Virus record (IMG/VR): IMGVR_UViG_3300020056_000048
Coordinates: 1 to 45,915 of that record
Source: a virus
Strand: one strand, 5' to 3'
Length of the DNA stretch: 45,915 nucleotides
Within the stretch, counting starts at the first letter, position 1, and each line of letters begins with the position of its first letter. Of this stretch, positions 9,632 to 19,726 are shown piece after piece. The notes below the pieces were generated by a model that had not been told where the DNA came from, searched no databases, and saw nothing but the letters and a program-made list of their open reading frames with translations. The translations under genes were made by a program, and so were the position numbers.

Positions 9632-12370
9632 TTAAGCTATTGTTGCAGAATAGAATTCATTTGTGTTGACAAATAAGTCAAACTTCTTAATATCAAATTC
9701 TGCTGTTGAAGATTTAGTTTCAATTGAAACTGGGACTTCAGAAGTTCCAACATAGCCACCAAATGGCTTAGTCCCAGCAGTATGTAATACTTTAAGAAGT
9801 ATATCTTTGTATTTATCAAAAGGTAATGCTGTTAAAACCTGATATGAATATTCTTGATAAAAATCATTGTCGTGTAAGTATTTATCTGAACTTAAAAATG
9901 ACTTCCTACTATCATGCACACCTGGTGCTACGCCTTGTTTGCCGTGTTTAATTTGACCCGCTACGGTTCTTTCTGAATTGAGGAAAGAAATAAGTGTTAC
10001 TGTTTCTCCATCAAAATATCCATAACCAGAATCAATTACATTAAGTTGTGTAATAAAACCATTTCCTGATAATGCAGTAGATCTTACTTTTGCGTTTAAT
10101 CCAGTTTTTTCTCGATCTCTCATTTCAAAAATAGTATTAATGCCCGCGGTGACGTCTGATTGTACACCTCTAATAATCGTCCCAGGTCTCATATCATCAG
10201 TGGTTGTCCAATTATCTGCAAGATGTATTCGAGTTGCTCGAAGAATTCCTTTGTTTTGATTATGATAATAAATTTTAGCTCTTACATTAGAATTCGTTGA
10301 TAATTGAATTGTTTCACCAATAATAAAATTCTTTTCTTCAGCTTCTTTATTATATACAATTTCAAAATCATAACGTTCCATGTGTTTTACTTTTGGTTCG
10401 TATATAATAAAGTATGGATCTACTGGATAACCTCTACCTGGGTTTGTAGTAATAATAGAATCAATAGAACCAATTTCAATATTTGCTAATCCAATTGCAT
10501 TTTGAATTGATGTATTTGTATATTCTATATTATTACTCGTATTATAAAGTAAATCTGAACCATAACCTGGAGACGTATTTCCTGCAGAAAGGACACCAAA
10601 ATTAATAATAGTATTTCCTGAAATATCAGAAATCAATTCATTTGAGTAAAAGTTTTCTAGTTGTTGTGATTCTGATAATGCTGCATCGACAACGTCTCCT
10701 GCAAAAGTTTGCTTAACTGTGAACGCTGCTTCTGTTTGATAAGTAAATCTTCGTGCATTACCAATTGTTCCGGAAGTAGTTCCTACAACATTAGCAGAAT
10801 CATAAAATGGATTTGTTACGTCGATCACACCCATATTAACATTAGATATTCCGGAAATTGTATATTCTGTGTTAATAACAGCGTCTGACTCTTCGGGACG
10901 AGGTAATCTATAAAATGGTTCATTATTTCTAAAAACACCAACATTTCTATCAATGTCTAAAAAATAACGCACGGCGCCAGTTGTAGCATTTGTTTGTGCC
11001 AATAACCCAGTTACATTTCCATTTGCATAAATTTTATCACTTGGGTGTTTTTGATAAACAACGTCATTTTTTTTGAGCCTAAGTGTAGAATCCGAATCAA
11101 TGTTTGTTGTAGTATATTCAACAAGCATATTCACAGAAGTTCCTATTACGTTTCCTGTAGCAGTTACATTTAAATTATTACTCGATACTGTATAATTTGA
11201 AGCATTTGCTGTAGTATAAAACGTGTTCGTAGTTAAAATTAAAGTGTTTGAATAAGTATCAGCATCATAATTTACAGTCACAAATTCACTATCAACATCT
11301 ATTGATACAATAGAACCTTTAAAGCTAACATCATTATTTGCGTGATATGCAAATAAGTTATCACCAACTGAAAATGGTTCTATATTTGCAAAGTTTAATC
11401 TTACAAGATCTTGTCTAACAATTTCAAAAGTTTGATATGGATTATTGACTGCAAACACTTGATTATTAGTTATAGATAATGTGCTAAAATTAAACATTAC
11501 ATCAGAGCCTTGAACTTCGGCAGTATTGGTATATCCCCAACCGCCATTTAAAAGTTCAAACTCAATCACACCTGTATAGTTTGCAGTATTTGCTACTGTA
11601 GCTTTTCCTCTTTTACCATTACCACCATCTACATATAATTGTTCACCTATGGTAAATCCAGGTGTCGACAATGTAACATCAAAATTAGAAAATGAACCAA
11701 TAATTTTTGTTGTTACATTTTGAGTCAAATCACGAGTTTCTACTTGTTCACCGGTTTTAAAATCACCTGTAATATTAGCTAATTGAATAACATCAATATA
11801 ACGACCACCTTTTTTGACTCTATTAATTCTTTCAGCATAGCCAGATGCATTACTTAAAGAACCATATACCATTCTTCCTAACATATTAAGATTAGATTTA
11901 AAACCAACAACTTCTAAGTAGTTTACGTTAATCCACGTATTGTCTGACGGTCTAAATAAGTCGTCAGCAGGAGTGTAAATTCTTGCTTCTAAACCATATA
12001 TTAATTTAAAAAAGAGATCAACTGCTTGCTCTGTTCCTTTTGAACGATAAAAGTCCAATGAGTTTTTAATAAAAAGTTTCTTATTAGATGCGACGTTAAA
12101 TTGAATGTTAGACAAATACTTATTTTTAAATGAAAGAATAAAATCATCTAACGTTGTATCAATATCTCTATACTCTGGCAATCTACGTGAGTGATATAGA
12201 GCAGGTGAAACGTTTTTTACAGTATTATCGTTTGCATCTATAAATTGATTTTTTTCCATCCACTCATAATAAGCTTTTATAAATGCAACAAATAACTGTC
12301 CTTCTTCTTGATAAAAATCAGGAAACTGACTTTCTATAAGAGGAGATATTTGTTTTTCTATATCAAACAT
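9632..12370 (-). CDS. Large baseplate wedge protein downstream of gp6 (gp7/gp8 position)
   Basis: 912 residues. It starts MFDIEKQISPLIESQFPDFY, then a helical segment with FIKAYYEWMEKNQ, a signature of a wedge protein family in marine T4-like phages. The body has many Asn/Thr-rich beta repeats, and glycine-bearing GxGY motifs appear in the C-terminal half. Its ATG overlaps the stop of gp6 by one base (TAATG), so the two are translationally coupled. By order this is the T4 gp7/gp8 slot; direct homology to either is inference. Confidence 0.75.
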   Translation of the reverse strand: MFDIEKQISPLIESQFPDFYQEEGQLFVAFIKAYYEWMEKNQFIDANDNTVKNVSPALYHSRRLPEYRDIDTTLDDFILSFKNKYLSNIQFNVASNKKLFIKNSLDFYRSKGTEQAVDLFFKLIYGLEARIYTPADDLFRPSDNTWINVNYLEVVGFKSNLNMLGRMVYGSLSNASGYAERINRVKKGGRYIDVIQLANITGDFKTGEQVETRDLTQNVTTKIIGSFSNFDVTLSTPGFTIGEQLYVDGGNGKRGKATVANTANYTGVIEFELLNGGWGYTNTAEVQGSDVMFNFSTLSITNNQVFAVNNPYQTFEIVRQDLVRLNFANIEPFSVGDNLFAYHANNDVSFKGSIVSIDVDSEFVTVNYDADTYSNTLILTTNTFYTTANASNYTVSSNNLNVTATGNVIGTSVNMLVEYTTTNIDSDSTLRLKKNDVVYQKHPSDKIYANGNVTGLLAQTNATTGAVRYFLDIDRNVGVFRNNEPFYRLPRPEESDAVINTEYTISGISNVNMGVIDVTNPFYDSANVVGTTSGTIGNARRFTYQTEAAFTVKQTFAGDVVDAALSESQQLENFYSNELISDISGNTIINFGVLSAGNTSPGYGSDLLYNTSNNIEYTNTSIQNAIGLANIEIGSIDSIITTNPGRGYPVDPYFIIYEPKVKHMERYDFEIVYNKEAEEKNFIIGETIQLSTNSNVRAKIYYHNQNKGILRATRIHLADNWTTTDDMRPGTIIRGVQSDVTAGINTIFEMRDREKTGLNAKVRSTALSGNGFITQLNVIDSGYGYFDGETVTLISFLNSERTVAGQIKHGKQGVAPGVHDSRKSFLSSDKYLHDNDFYQEYSYQVLTALPFDKYKDILLKVLHTAGTKPFGGYVGTSEVPVSIETKSSTAEFDIKKFDLFVNTNEFYSATIA

Positions 12371-14196
12371 TAAAGTCTAACCTGTTCTACCTTGACGTTA
12401 ACATCAACATCCCTAATTGAAAGAATAGTTCTATTAATTGGCGTGATGTCTTTTCCTTTTGTTCTTGCGTAAAGATTTAAATAATTTTCTTGAACTATTT
12501 TTTGAACCCTAAAATTCTCTATAATGACAACACCTGTTGTGTAGTTGACGGTACCTGTTGGCCTAACAATTTCATGAAATTCATCATTACCTGATACAAT
12601 ATTAAGGAAACCCAAACCATCATCTTCTATAGTACATTCCTTTCCATCAAAAATAAATGGTGATGAAAAGACTGTTTTAATTTGATTCGAATCGTGATTG
12701 GGTAAAGTTCCTGGTATATCATCTCTTAAAGGGAATCCAAAATTAATAGTAAAGTTTCGCGAAAATTGATCAACTACAAATGATTTAATAGCATAAGTAT
12801 TAGTATCATTACTAATAATAGAAGATTGTGCAGAATCAATCGCACTAACTAAATTACTATATCTAAAAGTTTTTTCAAACCCGTTAATGTTTGTTAAATT
12901 ATAGTTTTGTATTGCTGAGCTAGCTAAAAGTTTAATATCGTCAATATTTAAGCTTGTTTGTGTAATATCATATTTGACTAAACTATCAACTTTAATGTAA
13001 GTATATTGTGGATCAACAAACACTGGATTTATTGCCAAAGCTGATAATGGTTTAATAAAATTATAATATTCTGCTTTTCTTGATGGCGGTAAAGCATCTG
13101 CAGTTTTTAAATCAACAGCAACAAATACTTTTCCAAATTGCGGTGGATCTTCTGCTTCACCTCCATACGCAGCAACATCATTAATTTCTGAAAAGTTTGC
13201 TTTTAACAGAGTTTTATAATCATCTGAAGTAATTACACGTTCTTGTGTTGCAAACGCGCGAGGAGCATTGAATTTAATTGACTCAATAGATTCTGCAATA
13301 GAACCACCTTGAGCTGCTAGCACTTCTTTTGTTTCTGCATCAACTGAAACTGAAACATTAGTTACAACACCAGTGCCAATATCATCGTCAGCTCTAAAAT
13401 TTCTAATTCCATTTGGTAGTTCACCATTACAAGCACGATATTCAATTAAAACTACTGAGTTATCTTTTGGTTTGCGACCAATTACACCATCACCAAAAAG
13501 AATTTCATACGTATCATTTTCTGCAGCCTGTAAAAAGAAAACTAGCGATGTAGAATCTAAACCAAATAACTTGTCTCTTTTTAAATACGTATAAGTATTT
13601 TCACCATTATCTTCAATTACGGTTACTCTAATACTATTAGTATCAACTGTTTTATTTGTAATAATAAATCTTTCGGTTGCATTAGAGTTTGTTATATAAG
13701 AATCGTAATTTAGATCGCCTTCGTATATCTTAATAGCAGAAGCTATATAAGTATTCTGATCGTTATCATTTGCAGGATTTAATGCTAATACGTTATCAGC
13801 AGTTACAAAAGTAAAGTTCTTATTCCCAGTTGTTCCGGTAAACGACGTACCACGAGGAATCACAACAGCACCAGCAGTTGCTTGTGTATCGCGTATTGTG
13901 ATATCTACTGTTGCAGTAGCAGATCTAAATGAACGTGGCACATAGTTTAATTCTTTTGCATGTGACACAATAGAATCTCTCATGATAGCAGAATCTAAAA
14001 ACATTTCATTGCTTAACATATTCATGTAAAAAGCATTAATGTTTGTATTATACGCTAATATATCAAGCAATACGCTGATGTTAGATCCTTCGAAATCGTA
14101 ATCTCTAAAAATATTCTGTGACTTTAAATAAGTCTTAAGATTATTTTTAATACTATCAAAATCGAGAGTTGTGAGGTTAATACTTGACTGGGCCAT
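12370..14196 (-). CDS. 6: Baseplate wedge protein gp6 (baseplate J-like)
   Basis: 608 residues against about 660 in T4. The N-terminal block LTTLDFDSIKNNLKTYLKSQ, FEGSNISVLLDILAYNTN, NMLSNEMFLDSAIMRDSI and AKELNYVPRSFRSA is the hallmark of T4 gp6 and the baseplate-J fold. gp6 forms the inner wedge ring that joins neighbouring wedges and transmits sheath contraction. It starts one base after the gp25 stop, so gp25 and gp6, which contact each other in the wedge, are adjacent and co-expressed, probably from the late promoter at 14656-14663. Confidence 0.95.
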   Translation of the reverse strand: MAQSSINLTTLDFDSIKNNLKTYLKSQNIFRDYDFEGSNISVLLDILAYNTNINAFYMNMLSNEMFLDSAIMRDSIVSHAKELNYVPRSFRSATATVDITIRDTQATAGAVVIPRGTSFTGTTGNKNFTFVTADNVLALNPANDNDQNTYIASAIKIYEGDLNYDSYITNSNATERFIITNKTVDTNSIRVTVIEDNGENTYTYLKRDKLFGLDSTSLVFFLQAAENDTYEILFGDGVIGRKPKDNSVVLIEYRACNGELPNGIRNFRADDDIGTGVVTNVSVSVDAETKEVLAAQGGSIAESIESIKFNAPRAFATQERVITSDDYKTLLKANFSEINDVAAYGGEAEDPPQFGKVFVAVDLKTADALPPSRKAEYYNFIKPLSALAINPVFVDPQYTYIKVDSLVKYDITQTSLNIDDIKLLASSAIQNYNLTNINGFEKTFRYSNLVSAIDSAQSSIISNDTNTYAIKSFVVDQFSRNFTINFGFPLRDDIPGTLPNHDSNQIKTVFSSPFIFDGKECTIEDDGLGFLNIVSGNDEFHEIVRPTGTVNYTTGVVIIENFRVQKIVQENYLNLYARTKGKDITPINRTILSIRDVDVNVKVEQVRL

Positions 14197-14631
14197 TTAT
14201 CTTACTCTATAAAGTACAATATCAACTTCTTCTTCTGTTTGAGAAGTTAATACGTAAAATCTAATGGTAACGTTGACAGTGTTGTCATCGTATTCTGATG
14301 TAGCTTTAACGCTAGTAACATTGACGCGAGGTTCATATAGCTTAATTGTTTCTTCAATATTATCTTCTATTTCTGATAAAATATAATCTTGTAGAGGTTC
14401 AAACAAATAACGTGTGAGATTACTACCAAATGCGGGATTACGTAATCTCTCATATTTATTCGTAAAAATAATATTTCTCAAAGAATGTTTTACTGCTTCT
14501 ACATTTACTTTACGAGTAATCTGAGCAGTGTGAGGATGTGGTAAAAAGGTATGCACAAAATCACTATAAACTTCTTCGGGCCTGCCGGCCTGTAGAAATT
14601 CAAAATCTTTTTTTGCTATCTTTACGCCCAT
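14197..14631 (-). CDS. 25: Baseplate wedge protein gp25 (lysozyme-like fold family)
   Basis: 144 residues (T4: 132). Conserved signatures are NIIFTNKYERLRNPAFGSNL, FEPLQDYILSEIEDNIEET and YEPRVNVTSV, typical of the gp25 family (called lysozyme-like from old fold predictions, with no proven enzyme activity). gp25 sits in the inner wedge and initiates sheath polymerisation together with gp6. A TATAAATA box lies 25 bases upstream of the ATG and an AAGAAGAG stretch can serve as ribosome site. It is the first gene of the gp25-gp6-wedge segment. Confidence 0.95.
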   Translation of the reverse strand: MGVKIAKKDFEFLQAGRPEEVYSDFVHTFLPHPHTAQITRKVNVEAVKHSLRNIIFTNKYERLRNPAFGSNLTRYLFEPLQDYILSEIEDNIEETIKLYEPRVNVTSVKATSEYDDNTVNVTIRFYVLTSQTEEEVDIVLYRVR

Positions 14632-14655
14632 GTTAGACTCTTCTTATTTATTTTT

Positions 14656-14663
14656 TATTTATA
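14656..14663 (-). promoter_or_regulatory. Late promoter box TATAAATA upstream of gp25
   Basis: The minus strand reads TATAAATA, identical to the T4 late -10 element used by gp55. It lies in the 37-base gap between the 109-aa gene and gp25. With T4 spacing, transcription would start near 14650, giving a leader of about 19 bases before the gp25 ATG. Confidence 0.7.
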
Positions 14664-14668
14664 TGATA

Positions 14669-14998
14669 TTAAGTATTACCTGAAGGTGGTACATAATGAC
14701 CACCGTGTGCATCGTTATTGCTGGTGTGTGTATTAAAATCGGTAGTAGTAACATAGCCGTCAATTGTTGATCCAGCTGGAAGAGACACTGCGTTACTAAA
14801 AGTAACTGGGCCGCTAATTGTAATTCCAGAAGCAGTTACAACAATTGAACTATTGCCAACTTCAATTGTAATAGTATTTGTTTGTGGTGGTGGCTGATTA
14901 GCTACTTGTTGCTCTAATGCAGAAGCCGTTACTGTAACTGCTGCTGCTCGTGATTGTATATCTGCAATTCTTGCTTGCACATCAGTTTCAATGCTCAT
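14669..14998 (-). CDS. Small virion-type protein of the baseplate operon, function unknown
   Basis: 109 residues. The N-terminal half is helical, with a heptad-like run up to about residue 38; the rest is beta-type with valine/threonine alternation. It ends in a His-containing tail (DAHGGHYVPPSGNT). I do not recognise the family. It overlaps the 223-residue gene by 4 bases (ATGA) and is followed by the gp25 late promoter. The helix-then-beta layout resembles short trimeric spike or fibre accessory proteins, but that is speculation. Confidence 0.7.
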   Translation of the reverse strand: MSIETDVQARIADIQSRAAAVTVTASALEQQVANQPPPQTNTITIEVGNSSIVVTASGITISGPVTFSNAVSLPAGSTIDGYVTTTDFNTHTSNNDAHGGHYVPPSGNT

Positions 14999-15666
14999 AT
15001 TTTAATACCCGTAAGAGTTAAACGTGTTTCAAATATTCCTTCTGGAACTTCAAAATCAACCGCCATCTTTGAACCAGAAAAATTACCAAACGTATTGTAA
15101 GTAAAATTCATATAATATGTTTCATCTTCAATTAAATATGAATATGAATAAATTTGAGAAGTATTTGAAAATACACCAGTATTATCACCAATTTTAAATT
15201 TAATTGTCGTGTTGCTTGTAATACTGACAGCTTGGGCCCTATCTGTTACATATGCATTTTGTGCAATGCTATTAGATCCAGGTTTAGTCGACATCCAAAA
15301 TGTTATAGGCGTGTCAGCACCATCTGGAACAACTAAAGTTATATTATACGATGAAGCGGTATTTCCAACCGGTAATCCATAACTTGTTATTGTATTTGCT
15401 TCTGCTACTACATTTGCAACTACAAAAGTATTACTCTGATCTGGTCCACTTACATCACCTTTATAATCTACGCTAGCACTATACGGTGTATTACTAAAGT
15501 CACCGCCGGATGGAAGGGCTGCAGCATTAACTGTAAGATTAGTAAGTGCAGGAGCAGTTGCAATGCTCGATTCAATAGCTGACATTGATTGAGCTATAGC
15601 TGCTGTTTGTTTATCTAATTTTTGTAAAGTTGCGAGAACTCTTTGTGGGTCAAATACTTGTTCCAT
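14995..15666 (-). CDS. Virion-type protein of the baseplate operon, function unknown
   Basis: 223 residues. A short N-terminal helix (PQRVLATLQKLDKQTAAIAQ) is followed by a beta-rich domain; there are no Cys or membrane segments. It lies two bases after the preceding gene's stop and overlaps the next gene (ATGA). Its place between gp5 and gp25 suggests a small hub or wedge accessory protein. I do not recognise a family. Confidence 0.7.
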   Translation of the reverse strand: MEQVFDPQRVLATLQKLDKQTAAIAQSMSAIESSIATAPALTNLTVNAAALPSGGDFSNTPYSASVDYKGDVSGPDQSNTFVVANVVAEANTITSYGLPVGNTASSYNITLVVPDGADTPITFWMSTKPGSNSIAQNAYVTDRAQAVSITSNTTIKFKIGDNTGVFSNTSQIYSYSYLIEDETYYMNFTYNTFGNFSGSKMAVDFEVPEGIFETRLTLTGIKI

Positions 15667-15668
15667 AA

Positions 15669-16589
15669 TTATCCACCTCCGCCTGCGCCAGAACCAATTG
15701 GTGTGCCATCGACTCCTGCTAAACCTTTATCTATTCGTGTCTGTAAAGAAAGACTATTGAGTGCAATAGAAGATTTTAATTGATCTTCCCTAGTTCCTAG
15801 TTCTTCAATAGAAGCAGCTGCCGCGGCCGCATCAGTAACAGCATCTGACATAGCATCAGTTGCTGCACCTAAATCATCACCAATTGCATCGATTTCATCA
15901 AGTAAGTCTTGTGCACCTGTAGTTTGAAGTGCGTTGGCAATAATACTATCAACCAAACTTTCTGCTGTTGCAATGAGGTTAGCAGCATTTTGATAAATTG
16001 AATTAATAACATCATCGATAGCATTAAATAGTGTTTGTTCTAAACAAGAAATCAATTGTGCAATAGCACTTGTTACTGCACTAATTAAATTTGCAATTGC
16101 AGATGCTAATTGTGCTAGATCAATAACTAATTGGACAATCAAAGCAATTTGTTGAGCTACCGGGCCACCAACTACTTTTGCCGCCCACGTTAAAATTTTA
16201 AGTGGATCAGATGGTAAAGATAAAAGAGGTGCCCAAGTAGACATAATATTTGCTATTGACTCTGCGTGAGATGCTATCGAATCAGTAATATGTTGAACAT
16301 ATTGATCAACTAATTCCTGCAGCCTTTCACAACTAAATGCACCATTTACTGGAACTTGCTCGGTTTCATATGGAAAATTTTCTAATGCACCGGTATCTTC
16401 ATTTACAGTTGTTGGTGTATTTGGATCATAACTTGGATTCGCAGAAAACGTTTGATTATCAGGACCAATTGGTTTTTCTGGATCAAAGTTATCATTAACT
16501 TTTGCTTGTTCAACATATACTACGCCAGTCATCGCTTCTAATTCAGCAATCCAGGCGTTAATTTGTTCCGTTGCGTTTTGTACACTCAT
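15669..16589 (-). CDS. Helical protein following gp5, function unknown
   Basis: 306 residues. An acidic, proline-containing N-terminal ~100 residues is followed by a long Ala/Ile-rich amphipathic-to-hydrophobic helical region (about 130-270), and the protein ends in GSGAGGGG. The ATG overlaps the gp5 stop by one base (TAATG), so the protein is made together with the spike protein. The helical region could be a membrane-active or coiled-coil structure such as a spike-tip chaperone or an injected protein. No family is recognised, so this is inference. Confidence 0.7.
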   Translation of the reverse strand: MSVQNATEQINAWIAELEAMTGVVYVEQAKVNDNFDPEKPIGPDNQTFSANPSYDPNTPTTVNEDTGALENFPYETEQVPVNGAFSCERLQELVDQYVQHITDSIASHAESIANIMSTWAPLLSLPSDPLKILTWAAKVVGGPVAQQIALIVQLVIDLAQLASAIANLISAVTSAIAQLISCLEQTLFNAIDDVINSIYQNAANLIATAESLVDSIIANALQTTGAQDLLDEIDAIGDDLGAATDAMSDAVTDAAAAAASIEELGTREDQLKSSIALNSLSLQTRIDKGLAGVDGTPIGSGAGGGG

Positions 16590-18454
16590 TATACTATATC
16601 CGTAACAATTCCTGCAGTGACAGTAACTTTCTTACCATCTGGTGTTGTCCAAGATCCAGATGCACCATTTTTAGCACTCAATCTTGCGTTAAGAGTTTTA
16701 TCATTAATAACAGTCATATCAGAATCAACTGTAATACCTGTACCAGATTTTAACCACAAGCCACCTTCAGATTCTAAAAAATTTCCTACTTTAGCTTTGT
16801 TGCTTATTATGTAAGCTTGTGTTGTATGATTACCTTGAACTTCAAAAATTTCATCACCACCAACATGATGATAAAGATTCCCAGCTACATTATTATAATA
16901 GTTACCATAATCTAAAGGTGATAATTTTCTTTCTTGATCTTTTGTTAAACCCACATTTAAATTATAGTTGTTGTTAGTTCTAATATGAGTGTTATTTCTT
17001 ACATCACGATAATATGTTGATTCATCTGTATCAGATAATCCACGTTCTTCATCTTTACTATATCCAACAGACACTGCCATATTATTTTCTGTTGTTTGGA
17101 TTGTATTATTACCTACATCACGATAATAGTTTTTAGTAACTGGAGAATAAGATCTATCAATTTTACGTTCAGTATCTTTATTATACCCGACAGATAAAAG
17201 ATAATTATTTTCACTAACTAAAATACTTGTGTTATATACGTCTCTAAAATAATTCCAAGTATCTACATCTTTTTCTAAACGTCTTTCATCTTTTATTTCA
17301 TAACCAACTTGTACAACTCTATTATTTCCAGCAGTAAGTGTAACATTGTTTGCTACATCTAAATATAAATTGTATTGATCAATTGCACCACCATCGTATT
17401 TTGTAGAGCCATTGTCATTAATACGATTAGGAGGTGGATCCTGATAACCAACTGTCCAGTGATATGTATTGCCAATCTTTACAGTTTGAGTATTTGCAAT
17501 TGATACATTATGATCTCTTTGTAATAACTCATTCTTATCTTTTATAACAGTCTCAAAAAATGAGTCCATTGTTTTACGAGATCTTCGACCTTTCCAATCT
17601 GGTTCTGCAACTCCGCCAGCTGTTGTGTAATTCCAACCAGATGGCCCAGTTTCAGGATACACATTTTTTACTTTGCCTCGGTCAGCGTCAATTCCAGGAT
17701 TTGATGGAGCATTAGAAATTTCTTCATATGTTCCGGACCTATGCCACATATGCATACGTTCGTGGCCGGGAGTATCATCCAACTCAATTGCATGGCCTGA
17801 TTTTGTAGTATAAGTTAAGTTATAAGGATACTCTGTATTATAGGCAGTAGGCATTTCATCTACTGTGCTAATAGCTAAAGGATCGTCTGTTTCATCTCTC
17901 CACAGTTTTGAATATTCGTATGGTTCTTTTGGCAGCGTTTGACCGGGCCCACCTTCTTTTGTTATTGGGTCTTCAAAAAAACCTTTTGCTAATGCAGATA
18001 CATCATGATATTTGTAATCTTTTTCAGGTGGTGTATCCTGAAGCATTTCTTCTATCTTAGTTCCTGGCTCTGGGAAAATAGATTGCTTATGATACGTACC
18101 AAAAATCATTGGTATGTTTTGCTCATAACCATCTAGATAAAAACCAAATGCGTATGTTCCAACTGCAATTCCAGTTGGTGATAAACCTACCGCATCTACC
18201 CAATCCGGTGTTTCAAATTTTTCTAACTCTACAACTTTTTTCCAAGATAACGAAGCAGATTGAATTGCAGATATTGGATAAGCCCATAACAATTCTTCAT
18301 TTAGAAATCCATATTGATCGACTTTTTTACCAAGCTCTCCGGTTTGCTCATGAATAACACGTATTTGAACTCGACCCATTTTTTCTGGATCTTTAATGTC
18401 TATCACACGTGCAATAAACCAACGGAAAGTATCACCTAAATGATAATGCGCCAT
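16589..18454 (-). CDS. 5: Baseplate central spike gp5 without lysozyme domain
   Basis: 621 residues. Residues 1-125 are the gp5 OB-fold (FRWFIARVIDIKDPEKMGRV, later GYEQNIPMIFGTY). Residues 205-245 are the gp5C start (YPYNLTYTTKSGHAIELDDT, MHMWHRSGTYEEI), leading into a beta-helix. The T4 lysozyme domain that normally lies between these parts is absent: only about 80 linker residues are present. Residues 383-523 hold four tandem units with a VGYxKDxERxL...YYRDV pattern (about 40 residues each). gp5 trimers form the membrane-piercing needle on gp27, which is encoded one base upstream. Confidence 0.92.
   Translation of the reverse strand: MAHYHLGDTFRWFIARVIDIKDPEKMGRVQIRVIHEQTGELGKKVDQYGFLNEELLWAYPISAIQSASLSWKKVVELEKFETPDWVDAVGLSPTGIAVGTYAFGFYLDGYEQNIPMIFGTYHKQSIFPEPGTKIEEMLQDTPPEKDYKYHDVSALAKGFFEDPITKEGGPGQTLPKEPYEYSKLWRDETDDPLAISTVDEMPTAYNTEYPYNLTYTTKSGHAIELDDTPGHERMHMWHRSGTYEEISNAPSNPGIDADRGKVKNVYPETGPSGWNYTTAGGVAEPDWKGRRSRKTMDSFFETVIKDKNELLQRDHNVSIANTQTVKIGNTYHWTVGYQDPPPNRINDNGSTKYDGGAIDQYNLYLDVANNVTLTAGNNRVVQVGYEIKDERRLEKDVDTWNYFRDVYNTSILVSENNYLLSVGYNKDTERKIDRSYSPVTKNYYRDVGNNTIQTTENNMAVSVGYSKDEERGLSDTDESTYYRDVRNNTHIRTNNNYNLNVGLTKDQERKLSPLDYGNYYNNVAGNLYHHVGGDEIFEVQGNHTTQAYIISNKAKVGNFLESEGGLWLKSGTGITVDSDMTVINDKTLNARLSAKNGASGSWTTPDGKKVTVTAGIVTDIV
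16886..17308 (-). repeat. Four tandem ~40-codon repeats in the gp5 needle
   Basis: Repeat units of gp5 start at about residues 383, 422, 463 and 501. Each has VG(Y/L)xxKDxER followed some 12 residues later by Y(Y/F)(R/N)(D/N)V. The DNA copies differ in third positions, so this is an old protein-level repeat, consistent with extra turns of the trimeric beta-helix. Confidence 0.8.
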
Positions 18455-18455
18455 A

Positions 18456-19718
18456 TTATATTGCCTTCTTCATATTTGGTTTACGTATATCTAAAATCAT
18501 AAAATGTTCAAACTCAGCATTATCTCTTTTATCTAATCTGTGTCTTAAAGTACGTACTACATAATTTTCTGAATATAATTCCTGCTGCTTAGGTTCAACA
18601 GTGACACCTGAAATATCAGGTACTTTTGCTTTTACCATATCACCAACACGCAAAGCAGTATCTCCATAAACACGTATACGCATACCGTATTGATACATTC
18701 TATTTTCAAAACCACGCTTCCAATGTATATTAGTATTATGTTCCATTTCAGGTCTTAAGCTATCTTTAACTGCCATTTTTGTAACACCAGGCTTTGAAGT
18801 TACAAATGAACTATACTTCGAACTATTCATATCTTCATTTGCGTCAGTAAACTTATAATTAGTGTGCTGGCCAGTATTATTATATTCATTCATTGTATAA
18901 TAAGTACCACGGAAAATATCAAACTCACGATACTGATTTCTCATAGTACCTGCCATTACTTTGTCTACTGAAGCACCTTGAGTAATCGTTTCGTATGCTA
19001 AAATATTTCTAACGTTGATTGGCGATCCATATTCAGGTTGCCTATTAGTTTCATCATATGTAAATACGAAATCTTCAGCTTTACCTTTTCTTTCTTCGAT
19101 TACTGCTTCAAAAGTTTTAAAGTAATATTTTTCCCAATCTTCCCAAAACAAAAATATTGATGATTTATAATTAGGAGATACTGCCCTCTCTTTAATAAGA
19201 TCTACAGCTTGGAAAGGACGAATATTGTTTACAACATAATCGAACTTACCTTTCGTAGGATCAACAACAACTTCTTTTGAAACTACCAATTCATCTTTTA
19301 AGATAGCGTTAACTGCTGCATCGTAGTTCATATCCTTGTAACGCTTTGAATAAACATTCCAAGAATTTTTAAGAAAATCTTTTGTTACACAGCGCAACTT
19401 ATACTTTTTAATATTAGACATGTCATTTGTTTTCATGCCTTGAATACTTTCAACAAATAACTTATAAGTACACGAAGGTCGCGACGGTGTTTGAATTGTA
19501 ATTTCTACTTCTTCCTCGCCTGCAATTGGAAGATTATTAATCAATTCAATACTATCTTCTAAGAAAAAATCTGCAGTTAAAGAAAAATTATCTAATGATT
19601 CGTAAATATCAATACCTTGTACCTGAGGATACATGTTATGAACTCGGCTAGCACCAAATGGTGAGATCCATATTTCTTTGTTAGGTATAATTACATCAGA
19701 TACGTCTAAAGCGGTCAT
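18456..19718 (-). CDS. 27: Baseplate hub protein gp27
   Basis: 420 residues (T4 gp27: about 391). Its place directly before gp5 and its signatures (ISPFGASRVHNMYPQVQGID, then DFFLEDSIELINNLPIAGEE, and later ILAYETITQGASVDKVMAGT) match the gp27 hub family. gp27 forms the trimeric torus that carries the gp5 needle and contacts the tail tube start. The gene begins 8 bases after the gp53 stop. Identification is by motif memory and gene order; both agree. Confidence 0.9.
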   Translation of the reverse strand: MTALDVSDVIIPNKEIWISPFGASRVHNMYPQVQGIDIYESLDNFSLTADFFLEDSIELINNLPIAGEEEVEITIQTPSRPSCTYKLFVESIQGMKTNDMSNIKKYKLRCVTKDFLKNSWNVYSKRYKDMNYDAAVNAILKDELVVSKEVVVDPTKGKFDYVVNNIRPFQAVDLIKERAVSPNYKSSIFLFWEDWEKYYFKTFEAVIEERKGKAEDFVFTYDETNRQPEYGSPINVRNILAYETITQGASVDKVMAGTMRNQYREFDIFRGTYYTMNEYNNTGQHTNYKFTDANEDMNSSKYSSFVTSKPGVTKMAVKDSLRPEMEHNTNIHWKRGFENRMYQYGMRIRVYGDTALRVGDMVKAKVPDISGVTVEPKQQELYSENYVVRTLRHRLDKRDNAEFEHFMILDIRKPNMKKAI

Positions 19719-19726
19719 TCATTTGC

